Shown in pieces: positions 1-4,864 of a stretch of DNA of 5,741 nt. The stretch is taken from positions 1 to 5,741 of the forward strand of contig JAEZHF010000070.1 of assembly GCA_023416745.1 (NCBI GenBank), read 5' to 3'. A program made the position numbers and the translations under genes. Below the pieces are notes generated by a model. The model saw only the letters and a list, made by a program, of their open reading frames with translations, was not told the origin of the DNA and did not search any database. This stretch comes from Bacillota bacterium (GTDB lineage: Bacteria; Bacillota; Clostridia; Christensenellales; SZUA-584). The number at the start of each line of letters is the position of its first letter. The first letter of the stretch is position 1.

Positions 1-239
1 GCTTGGAGCTGGGCAACAATGGCCAACTAAAAAGCCGCAAGGTCAATGAAGGTGGTGTTGGATGCCAAAGCATTCGTGCCATTGCATGCAAGTATCATGG
101 TGAATATCTGACCCAATGGAGCGAAACAGAATTCATGTCCTCTGTTATCTTGCAGCTAAACAAAGAGGATGTGGCACAAATCGCTATTCCTACACGAGCA
201 ACTACCGAGCCTATGGATGCTGGTATTTATGCGCAGTAA
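1..239 (+). CDS. GHKL-domain sensor histidine kinase, C-terminal fragment
   Basis: This is the 3' end of a gene whose start lies left of the window; the frame is open from the first bases and stops with TAA at 237-239. The visible 78 residues contain a glycine-rich stretch, GGVGCQSIRAIACKYHGEY, which matches the last ATP-binding box and following helix of GHKL ATPase domains (compare the common form G-x-G-L-x-S-I-x-x-I-A-x-K-Y-x-G). A beta-strand-like segment ending VILQL follows, then a tail of about 26 residues with no recognisable domain. Family knowledge: this arrangement is typical of AgrC/VirS-like membrane kinases of Firmicutes that phosphorylate a LytTR-type response regulator. The sensor and dimerisation parts are not visible, so the signal cannot be inferred. 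The gene converges on the nucleotidyltransferase gene with only 5 bases between the two stop codons and no clear terminator hairpin. Confidence 0.75.
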   Translation, partial: LELGNNGQLKSRKVNEGGVGCQSIRAIACKYHGEYLTQWSETEFMSSVILQLNKEDVAQIAIPTRATTEPMDAGIYAQ

Positions 240-244
240 AAATG

Positions 245-1138
245 CTATAGTTGCAGGGGGTAAGTACCACGCGTATGCAATTGCTGTAGTTGCTGACATA
301 CAAATGGCTTGTCCAACTGGTAGGTTACGCCAAACCATGTGGCGGCGCTATCCAGAACGGTTACCTGCAATTTGCTTTCCTTAATAAGCTTATCAATCAT
401 AAGGGGCAGCGGATACTCTGATTTCATGTCGTCAGAGGCTAAGGCAGATAGAAACTGGTTAAACGCGGCTTGTCCGGCGTCAAATATCCATGGTGTGAAC
501 CCCCAAAAATTCATAGAAACAAGCGAGTTTGGATTCAAAACGCGGCTCGTTTGTATATCAACAATCGTTCCGTCTTCTTTAGGAATGATCCAATATGTCT
601 CTTCTATTTCCTGTAAGCGGCCACTATCATCCAGCTTACAGATACCGCGTGTTACATGACCACACTCTGAAACAGTGTTGCGCAGATAGTATCCAACCAT
701 AGAAGCCTCGCCGGTATTTTGAAGGGTATTCAGCGAATCAAACATGGCACAAAAGGCCTCTCGGCTGTAAAAGTCATCAGCGTTGATGACAGCAAAAGGG
801 CTGTGAATGTGTTCTTTAGCCGCCATCAGAGCATGCACTGTTCCGTAGGGCTTCATCCTGGCCGAGGGTGGTGTAAATGTTTCTGGCAGTGAATCATATT
901 CCTGATAGGCGTATACAACTTTGGCTTTGCCATTTAGCTTATCACCAAACTTATACACAAACTTGTGTTCCATATGTTTACGGATGACAAACACTATTTT
1001 GTTAAACCCAGCCTGCAGGGCATCGTAGATGGAGTAATCAACCAGAAGTTCACCGTTTGGACCAAACCCATCAGTTTGCTTACTTCCACCATATCTGGAG
1101 CCCATGCCGGCCGCCATGATAAGAAGGGTCATCTCCAT
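245..1138 (-). CDS. Sugar-phosphate-type nucleotidyltransferase
   Basis: A 297-residue protein of the NTP_transferase family, a full-length GT-A-like nucleotidyltransferase. The N-terminal signature LIMAAGMGSRYGG (residues 6-18) is the nucleotide and triphosphate binding loop. KPYGTVHALMAAKEH (96-110) fits the base/sugar-recognition segment, and INADDFY (118-124) carries the metal-binding acidic pair. SMNFWGFTP (208-216) and ATWFGVTYQLDKP (267-279 approximately) are later family motifs. Enzymes of this family join a nucleoside triphosphate to a sugar phosphate or a phospho-alcohol to make an activated precursor; the actual substrate cannot be read from sequence. The ATG at 1138 is chosen because AGAGGAG lies 8 bases upstream; an in-frame ATG two codons later is worse placed. 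It follows the small helix-turn-helix gene by 41 bases and is probably co-transcribed with it. It could supply precursors to the polysaccharide operon across the intergenic region, but that is inference. Confidence 0.85.
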   Translation of the reverse strand: MEMTLLIMAAGMGSRYGGSKQTDGFGPNGELLVDYSIYDALQAGFNKIVFVIRKHMEHKFVYKFGDKLNGKAKVVYAYQEYDSLPETFTPPSARMKPYGTVHALMAAKEHIHSPFAVINADDFYSREAFCAMFDSLNTLQNTGEASMVGYYLRNTVSECGHVTRGICKLDDSGRLQEIEETYWIIPKEDGTIVDIQTSRVLNPNSLVSMNFWGFTPWIFDAGQAAFNQFLSALASDDMKSEYPLPLMIDKLIKESKLQVTVLDSAATWFGVTYQLDKPFVCQQLQQLHTRGTYPLQL

Positions 1139-1155
1139 TTTTATCGCTCCTCTTT
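1131..1155 (-). promoter_or_regulatory. Ribosome binding site fixing the nucleotidyltransferase start
   Basis: On the minus strand the sequence reads AGAGGAG, then 8 bases, then ATG ending at 1138. A second in-frame ATG at 1132 would leave a spacing of about 14 bases. The first ATG is therefore preferred. Confidence 0.7.
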
Positions 1156-1179
1156 ATGCTTCTCTCTCAATTCACTTCG

Positions 1180-1407
1180 CTATTTTGCCTGTTGCATGTT
1201 TGGCAATTGATCGATTATCTCGGTGATATATTTTCTGCGAACGTATTCTTTAGATATACGCAACGATGAATGGTTCTTACTGACGCCTACATTCACAGAG
1301 GGCAGCTGCTTCATGAGTGTACGTGCTGTGCTGTAGCCGATACCCAAAAAGTCAGCCAAATCACGGATAGTCATCATAGGGGGATACTGTACGAGCGGAT
1401 CATTCAT
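1180..1407 (-). CDS. Small helix-turn-helix DNA-binding protein (excisionase/MerR-like)
   Basis: A 75-residue protein almost wholly made of a winged helix-turn-helix of the excisionase/HTH_17 type. MTIRDLADFLGIGYSTARTL (residues 12-31) gives helix 1, turn and recognition helix. The segment up to LRISKEYVRRKY (49-60) corresponds to the wing and final helix, where family members usually read something like a basic wing followed by I-x-x-x-D-x-x-x-Y. No other domain is present. Such proteins are either recombination directionality factors of mobile elements or small local regulators. No integrase or attachment site is visible here, so a local regulator is somewhat more likely. An AAGGAA-type ribosome site precedes the ATG at 1407; Met11 and Met12 are possible internal starts but lack a better site. 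It is upstream of, and probably co-transcribed with, the nucleotidyltransferase gene, and is divergent from the polysaccharide operon. Confidence 0.7.
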   Translation of the reverse strand: MNDPLVQYPPMMTIRDLADFLGIGYSTARTLMKQLPSVNVGVSKNHSSLRISKEYVRRKYITEIIDQLPNMQQAK

Positions 1408-1574
1408 TTTTCCTTATTTCCTTTCTCTGGAGTATGCCACAATGTCAAGCGTATATTGATACGATATTAAATCATTAATTCAATAGAACTATAATGTTTT
1501 TTGCGATGAATGTCTCCTTTCGCACAAAAAGATCGGAATATTATGCATTATACAGGAAATACTTCCAATGTCTT

Positions 1575-1587
1575 ATGCAACTTGCAT
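1575..1587. repeat. 13-base perfect dyad ATGCAACTTGCAT
   Basis: ATGCAA and TTGCAT are exact reverse complements around one central C. It sits in the intergenic region, about 170 bases upstream of the helix-turn-helix start and is wrapped by an outer CAATG/CATTG pair (1566-1570 and 1585-1589, partly overlapping). It is operator-like in form, but no regulator can be assigned. Confidence 0.35.
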
Positions 1588-1799
1588 TGAGTTACATAAA
1601 GAACAGAAAAAGTACCATTTTCTCGTGTCAAAGCACATTATGTCACGCAGATATTCCAATGCAGATCATGCCGCTTTCTCTTCATACTCATTTTGGTTTA
1701 TTTATTATTGCTGCCTTGTATCACTGACGGTCGAATTATACACTTGTTCTTCTTGCTTTTTTAGATAATCGCAAAATGTATCTTCAATTACACATATTG

Positions 1800-1813
1800 T
1801 TGATTAATATCAA
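1800..1813. promoter_or_regulatory. FNR/CRP-like box TTGAT-N4-ATCAA
   Basis: TTGATTAATATCAA matches all ten fixed positions of the classical FNR consensus TTGAT-N4-ATCAA. It lies about 390 bases upstream of the operon promoter and 390 bases upstream of the helix-turn-helix start, too far for simple class I or II activation of either. The region is AT-rich, which raises the chance of coincidence. Crp/Fnr-family regulators do exist in Firmicutes, but their sites vary. Confidence 0.3.
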
Positions 1814-2028
1814 TCATTTGTGTTTATTGAGAAAAGGATACGATGTATTGAATAGATTAGGGTGTATTTATTTGTATAAGCGATTTTCTATAAACATTTG
1901 GATAGAAACGTTAAAATTGAGTTAAGGATTAGTGAAATGACTGTAATATTTGTAGAACGGTCACCTTAAATTTACAAGATATTTTTGGCGTTGCTTCTTG
2001 GATATTATAAAGCATATCTTATCATTAT

Positions 2029-2090
2029 ACACGAAGTGTCTGTATTTAGTACATCATCACTCAATGTTGATTTCTTTACACCGGAAGTGT
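2029..2090. repeat. Pair of imperfect ACAC...GTGT palindromes
   Basis: TACACGAAGTGT (2028-2039) and TACACCGGAAGTGT (2077-2090) share both half-sites and the GAAGTGT part. Their centres are about 50 bases apart, close to a whole number of helical turns. This is the arrangement of paired operator sites, though the half-sites are only four bases and no cognate protein is known. Confidence 0.3.
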
Positions 2091-2091
2091 A

Positions 2092-2120
2092 TTGGAAACT
2101 CCGCGGGGCGATTCTAAAAT
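2092..2120 (+). promoter_or_regulatory. Possible secondary upstream promoter
   Basis: TTGGAA (2092-2097), a 17-base spacer and TAAAAT (2115-2120) make a moderate sigma-A-like match. It is weaker than the promoter at 2192-2220. If used, it would place the dyads at 2144-2161 and 2202-2250 inside the leader RNA. Confidence 0.25.
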
Positions 2121-2161
2121 GCAGGATGACAATATAAAAATTGCAGAATCGACGTATTCTG
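2109..2161 (+). repeat. Overlapping inverted repeats CGATTCT / AGAATCG / ATTCTG
   Basis: CGATTCT (2109-2115) is the exact reverse complement of AGAATCG (2145-2151). The latter also overlaps CAGAAT (2144-2149), which pairs with ATTCTG (2156-2161) around a six-base loop. The middle element can therefore pair either way. This may be a DNA operator cluster or, for the right-hand pair, a hairpin in a longer transcript. Confidence 0.35.
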
Positions 2162-2191
2162 AGTTGGTTCGGGGGGCGAAAAGCTATGCTA

Positions 2192-2220
2192 TTGACTATG
2201 GCGTTGCAATTTGCTAGAAT
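2192..2220 (+). promoter_or_regulatory. Extended -10 sigma-A promoter of the polysaccharide operon
   Basis: TTGACT (2192-2197) differs from the -35 consensus at one base. After exactly 17 bases comes TAGAAT (2215-2220), one base off the -10 consensus, preceded by TGC, which supplies the TG-n extended -10 element. Transcription would begin near 2227, giving a leader of about 185 nt before the antiterminator gene. It is the best promoter match I found in the gap and is correctly oriented. Confidence 0.6.
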
Positions 2221-2227
2221 GGCAACG
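2202..2227. promoter_or_regulatory. Inverted repeat covering the -10 box (operator-like)
   Basis: CGTTGC (2202-2207) and GCAACG (2222-2227) are perfect reverse complements. Inside them ATT (2209-2211) and AAT (2218-2220) also match, leaving one A/G mismatch on each side. The dyad is centred on the extended -10 and ends at the expected start site, where a repressor would block polymerase. If transcribed from further upstream, the same dyad would form a hairpin followed by TTTT and so could terminate. Confidence 0.4.
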
Positions 2228-2260
2228 TTTTAAAAAAAGTCATTTGCCATGTCACTTAAT

Positions 2261-2293
2261 ATGCAGGTTGGTACAAGCAGCGCTTGCATTTTT
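2261..2293 (+). terminator. Candidate leader hairpin with T-run
   Basis: ATGCAGGT (2261-2268) can pair with GCTTGCAT (2282-2289) in eight pairs including two G-U, and TTTT follows directly. An alternative is ATGCA/TGCAT closing an asymmetric bulge, with a small AGC/GCT stem at the tip. The stem is modest in GC, so it would be a weak or conditional terminator, or alternatively a protein-binding hairpin. Confidence 0.4.
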
Positions 2294-2399
2294 CGTAAGT
2301 CCATGAAGGTCATCAGTACAAATGCCTTGGAAGGTGCGCGTTGAGTTTCAGCCGTACTGGAGATGGCAATCACATTTTCAGCGAAGATACCGTGTAAGC

Positions 2400-2412
2400 G
2401 GAGGGCGAAGCT
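2400..2412 (+). promoter_or_regulatory. Ribosome binding site of the antiterminator gene
   Basis: GGAGGG (2400-2405) lies 7 bases before the ATG at 2413. The frame is closed upstream by TAA at 2395-2397, so this ATG is the only reasonable start. Confidence 0.8.
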
Positions 2413-2994
2413 ATGTCTGAGCGTATGTATATCAAAAATCCATATATAGCAGGATCTGATTGGCATGATGATTTGGCTGCAGACTTGGCATACGGCTGTG
2501 TTTTCTGCAAGACTGGGCTGGAGAGCCTTGTTGCTAATGCACTGAATCAAAAATACAATGTACTTCGGGCCTTAGCTGTCTCCCAGCTGAAGCATAAGAG
2601 CACGAATGGAGTAAAGACGGTGTATGAGCAGGTTTTGCTTCCCGGCTATGTTCTGTTTAGAGCTTATGAGGAAAATCTCCCTCTATATGACTTTCAGAAT
2701 GTGCAAGGAGTCATACAGGTTATGCGTAATACCAGTGGAGACTGGAGGCTTGGACAAAATGACAGGGGTTTCGCTGATTGGGTATTTTGCCAAGGTGGTT
2801 TGATCGGCATGTCTTCCGCATACGATGTGGGGGACAAGGTGCGCATATACAGCGGGCCACTGAAAGACTACGAGGGATGTATAATCAAAATTGACCGTAG
2901 AAGCCGAAACGGGCTAGTTGAAATTGAATTTGGCAGTAAAACTTGGCGGCTCTGGTTGGCCTTTGAAATGTTAGATGTTTGCCAGGTTTCCTGA
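2413..2994 (+). CDS. loaP: LoaP-type NusG paralogue, transcription antiterminator
   Basis: A 193-residue protein with the two-domain plan of specialised NusG paralogues. After a 26-residue N-terminal extension, the NGN domain begins at YGCVFCKTGLESLV (27-40), the usual W/Y-x-V-x-x-x-x-G-x-E opening, and contains LLPGYVLF (75-82), the hallmark PGY segment. The C-terminal KOW domain starts at YDVGDKVRIYSGPLKDYEG (137-155) and runs to the end. Family knowledge: LoaP/UpxY-like proteins bind elongating RNA polymerase and suppress termination, usually for the operon they head, often one for polysaccharide or antibiotic synthesis. Here it is the first gene, 32 bases ahead of the LCP gene, behind a structured leader. 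A housekeeping NusG is unlikely, because those sit beside secE and ribosomal protein genes. The CxxC at residues 29-32 and the N-terminal extension are mild oddities. Confidence 0.85.
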   Translation: MSERMYIKNPYIAGSDWHDDLAADLAYGCVFCKTGLESLVANALNQKYNVLRALAVSQLKHKSTNGVKTVYEQVLLPGYVLFRAYEENLPLYDFQNVQGVIQVMRNTSGDWRLGQNDRGFADWVFCQGGLIGMSSAYDVGDKVRIYSGPLKDYEGCIIKIDRRSRNGLVEIEFGSKTWRLWLAFEMLDVCQVS

Positions 2995-3026
2995 CTCGTG
3001 TGGAAAAGGGGGAGCTTTCATAGACA

Positions 3027-4073
3027 ATGAATAAGAATTTTCGGACGCATGTAATTAGTATAAATTCTAGAAGAGTATTATTGTATTCTCTGGCCGGCGC
3101 TGTTCTTGTTTTTTGTTTGATTGCTTTTGCCTATTGGGCGGTTCGCGGCATTGAGCTGCAGACTATCAAACAGGGAGAAGTACGTGGCAATTTGGAAGGA
3201 AGATTTTCGGAATTGCGGACAGTAAACTATAACGGCTCCACCTACCAGTATCGCAATGGCCTCACCACCATTTTGCTCATGGGTATCGACAAAGATGATT
3301 CCTTTAGCGCCTATCCAACCGGCATGCGTAATGGCGGTCAAGCTGATTTTTTGATGCTACTTGTAATTGATGCAAATAGAAAGACTATCACACCTATTCA
3401 AATCGACCGTGACACGATGTCGCAGATAACTATATTAGGGGTATTGGGAAATGAGGCGGGAACGCGCACAGCCCAAATATGCCTGTCACATGGCTTTGGA
3501 GATGGCAAGGATCAAAGCTGTAAGCTTACCCAGGATGCTGTAAGCAAGCTTTTACTGGGGGCGGAGATTGATTTTTATGTAGCTGTAAATATGAACGCCA
3601 TATCTGCAATCAACGATTTGTTGGGTGGGGTAACCGTAACGCTTCAGGATGACTTTACAACACTGGATCCGACTATGACCAAGGGTCGAACGCTTACACT
3701 GATGGGTGAACAAGCAGAGTACTATGTCAGACAGCGTCTCGGAATTGGCATTGGCACCAACGAAGCACGCATGGCAAGGCAAAGGGAGTATGTGCAAAGC
3801 GTGCTGGATAAAATGGAAGCTAAGATTGTTGATGACAAAGTGTTTATGGATAACCTGTTGGATAATCTTGGCGAAGGTCTCCTTACGAACATGAAGCGCG
3901 GACGTATGATCAATGAGTTCTACGGCAGCAAAGACTACATAGAATGTGATATTATAACGCCAAATGGGAACCGTATGGTAGGAAAGGATGGCTTTATGGA
4001 ATTCCATGCGGACGAAAAGGCGCTGGAGACGCTGGTTATCACTACTTTTTTTGCACAACAGCCGGCAACATAA
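3027..4073 (+). CDS. LCP family (LytR-CpsA-Psr) cell-wall glycopolymer transferase
   Basis: A 348-residue protein with a short cytoplasmic N-terminus, one membrane helix (about residues 17-39) and an extracellular LCP domain (about 80-262). Recognisable family segments are TILLMGIDKD (81-90), GGQADFLMLLVID (103-115), IQIDRDTM (124-131), INDLLGGVTVTLQDDF (195-210), and GEQAEYYVRQRL followed by RMARQREYV (227-238 and 248-256). LCP enzymes move polymers from an undecaprenyl-linked donor to peptidoglycan or surface protein, through a phosphodiester bond, using Arg and Asp residues and Mg. The position where many members have Arg two residues before the conserved Asp (R-S-D) is Gln here (Q105, D107). 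A G-rich Shine-Dalgarno (AAGGGGGAG, 3006-3014) lies 12 bases from the ATG, a long spacing, but an upstream in-frame TAG at 3021 leaves no earlier start. It probably anchors the polymer made by this operon. Confidence 0.85.
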   Translation: MNKNFRTHVISINSRRVLLYSLAGAVLVFCLIAFAYWAVRGIELQTIKQGEVRGNLEGRFSELRTVNYNGSTYQYRNGLTTILLMGIDKDDSFSAYPTGMRNGGQADFLMLLVIDANRKTITPIQIDRDTMSQITILGVLGNEAGTRTAQICLSHGFGDGKDQSCKLTQDAVSKLLLGAEIDFYVAVNMNAISAINDLLGGVTVTLQDDFTTLDPTMTKGRTLTLMGEQAEYYVRQRLGIGIGTNEARMARQREYVQSVLDKMEAKIVDDKVFMDNLLDNLGEGLLTNMKRGRMINEFYGSKDYIECDIITPNGNRMVGKDGFMEFHADEKALETLVITTFFAQQPAT

Positions 4074-4102
4074 CGCATTGGTGCTGTGTTGCGGATGCTT
4101 TT
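4062..4102 (+). terminator. Hairpin after the LCP gene, weak terminator candidate
   Basis: GCAACA (4065-4070) pairs exactly with TGTTGC (4087-4092), extended by CC/GG (4062-4063 with 4093-4094) past a one-base bulge. TTTT follows four bases later (4099-4102). The stem overlaps the LCP stop codon. The distance to the T-run makes efficient termination doubtful. Confidence 0.25.
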
Positions 4103-4115
4103 ACATAAACATAGA

Positions 4116-4140
4116 GGTGCCTTCATCAAAAGAAGGTGCT
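4116..4140 (+). repeat. Hairpin upstream of the secreted-protein gene
   Basis: GGTGCCTTC (4116-4124) and GAAGGTGCT (4132-4140) form nine pairs, three of them G-U, around a seven-base loop. No T-run follows, so it is not a terminator. It lies just ahead of the ribosome site and might affect mRNA stability or translation. Confidence 0.35.
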
Positions 4141-4160
4141 ATCTGAAAGGAAGGATTTTC

Positions 4161-4751
4161 ATGAAAAAGAGATTGAGCATTCTGTTGGCAGTTGTGCTTG
4201 TGCTGAGTATGTCGTCCGTTGCGCTTGCTACCGTTCCCAGCAAAACGACGGCCGATTTGGTAAAGGTGATTGGTGTTGCATCATCGACTGGTGCCGCGCT
4301 GCCTGTGAAAGTTACCATACCAACTCCTGAGAAGTCAACCGCAGCAAATGATGAACTTATGGCAATTGTTACGTATACGAAGCAATCCGGTACATCATTG
4401 GTATCATATTTTGGTCAGGTTGTACAGGATGAAATCAAGGCACTTATGCCAGAGGGGTTTGGCCTCGACAAGCTGACAATGAATGAGTTCCTGCCACTTA
4501 CCTTGGTGGACTATAAGCCTGAATATAGTGATTTGGTTTGTTCTTTTACGTTTGCTACGGTGTATACGGATGGTCAACCAATTGTCGCAATGATTGGCAT
4601 CAAGAACGAATCTACTGTAACCTGGTTTGTGCAAAAGGCTGAAATTGTCAATGGCATGGTAAGTGTTAGCTTCACTCAGGATGTTTTGACGAAGATTCAG
4701 GATGCCAAAGGGGATTTTGTACTGGCAATCCTCAGTGAAGCGTCCCTGTAA
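4161..4751 (+). CDS. Small secreted protein of unknown function
   Basis: I do not recognise a named family. The 196-residue product starts with a classical signal peptide: MKKR, a hydrophobic core (residues 5-19) and a likely signal peptidase I site after VALA (residue 23), leaving a mature protein of about 173 residues. There is no lipobox cysteine, sorting motif or later membrane helix, so it should be released or held by contact. The mature part looks like a compact alpha/beta or beta-rich domain; the last third alternates hydrophobic residues in strand-like stretches (TWFVQKAEIV, GMVSVSFTQDVL, GDFVLAILSE). The ATG at 4161 is chosen because AAGGAAGG ends 6 bases upstream and the signal peptide begins exactly there; the frame is open to 4086 but that extension is not signal-like. 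Its place between LCP and Wzz genes suggests a role at the cell surface in polymer handling, which is inference. Confidence 0.75.
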   Translation: MKKRLSILLAVVLVLSMSSVALATVPSKTTADLVKVIGVASSTGAALPVKVTIPTPEKSTAANDELMAIVTYTKQSGTSLVSYFGQVVQDEIKALMPEGFGLDKLTMNEFLPLTLVDYKPEYSDLVCSFTFATVYTDGQPIVAMIGIKNESTVTWFVQKAEIVNGMVSVSFTQDVLTKIQDAKGDFVLAILSEASL

Positions 4752-4769
4752 AAGCCGGCAATCATTATC

Positions 4770-4785
4770 CAACCGACAACGGTTG
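4770..4785 (+). repeat. Short hairpin CAACCG-ACAA-CGGTTG
   Basis: A perfect six-pair stem with a four-base loop, 18 bases after the stop codon of the secreted-protein gene. GTTTCT-type sequence follows, but there is no real T-run. It precedes the larger hairpin at 4795-4834. Confidence 0.4.
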
Positions 4786-4794
4786 TTTCTCGAG

Positions 4795-4843
4795 ACCGTC
4801 TGCCTTGCGGCACTGCTTTGCCGAGGCAGACGGTATATTTTAT
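4795..4843 (+). terminator. Strong intercistronic hairpin, terminator or attenuator
   Basis: ACCGTCTGCC (4795-4804) pairs perfectly with GGCAGACGGT (4825-4834). Inside, CGGCA (4808-4812) pairs with TGCCG (4819-4823), with a small internal loop between the two helices. A T-rich stretch, ATATTTTAT, follows. This is the most stable structure in the window and sits inside the operon, 113 bases wide between genes. It could be an incomplete terminator that the LoaP-type protein overcomes, or an RNA-processing or stability element. Confidence 0.5.
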
Positions 4844-4864
4844 CCTTGGTTATGGAGGATGGAC

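Larger units (their letters stand above)
1408..2191. other. Long AT-rich intergenic region without a convincing gene
   Basis: About 780 bases separate the divergent helix-turn-helix gene from the operon promoter. Open frames here (for example 1494-1727 on +) give low-complexity translations with no family resemblance and no ribosome site, so none is called. The stretch does contain short dyads: ATGCAACTTGCAT at 1575-1587, TTGATTAATATCAA at 1800-1813, AAGATAT/ATATCTT at 1976-1982 and 2014-2020, and the ACAC/GTGT pairs near 2029-2090. No tRNA, CRISPR or insertion-sequence end was seen. Confidence 0.6.
2227..2412 (+). promoter_or_regulatory. Structured 5' leader of the LoaP-type operon
   Basis: About 185 nt lie between the predicted start site and the antiterminator ATG, long for a plain untranslated region. 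It holds a hairpin with a T-run (2261-2293), a CAGTAC/GTACTG long-range stem (2314-2319 with 2354-2359), and TTGCCAT (2244-2250), which is complementary to ATGGCAA at 2363-2369. Family knowledge: LoaP proteins act on an RNA hairpin in the leader of the operon they control. I do not know the consensus well enough to claim a match, so the role is inferred from position. Confidence 0.4.

Noticed and set aside
1456..1483. Minus-strand promoter for the helix-turn-helix gene (TTGAAT, 16 bases, TATCAA)
   Set aside because: Both hexamers are weak and similar matches are frequent in such AT-rich DNA; a nearby TTGACA at 1443-1448 has no -10 at a proper distance.
1494..1768. Two overlapping + strand open frames in the intergenic region
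   Set aside because: Translations look random, there is no ribosome site, and the region is AT-rich with no family resemblance.
1907..1961. LytTR/AgrA-like GTT-centred motifs (AACGTTAAA at 1907, reverse ACCGTTCTA at 1953-1961)
   Set aside because: They were tempting because of the GHKL kinase, but spacing and orientation do not fit the usual direct repeats and each has mismatches.
2303..2344. 13-codon leader ORF (MKVISTNALEGAR) before the antiterminator gene
   Set aside because: No Shine-Dalgarno precedes it and it has no run of regulatory codons, so a leader peptide cannot be supported.
1408..2412. Invertible (phase-variable) promoter, common before polysaccharide operons
   Set aside because: No pair of long inverted repeats brackets the promoter and no recombinase gene is visible in the window.
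3552..4058. 168-residue minus-strand open frame
   Set aside because: Lies wholly antisense to the LCP gene, whose family motifs are clear; the same holds for the minus frame at 5158-5640 opposite the wzz-like gene.
4086..4160. 25-codon extension of the secreted-protein gene
   Set aside because: It would put a charged stretch before a textbook signal peptide, while AAGGAAGG sits correctly before the ATG at 4161.
4805..4864. N-terminal extension of the wzz-like gene from a TTG at 4805
   Set aside because: The extra residues run through the 4795-4834 hairpin, there is no ribosome site before 4805, and GGAGG at 4854-4858 fits the ATG at 4865.
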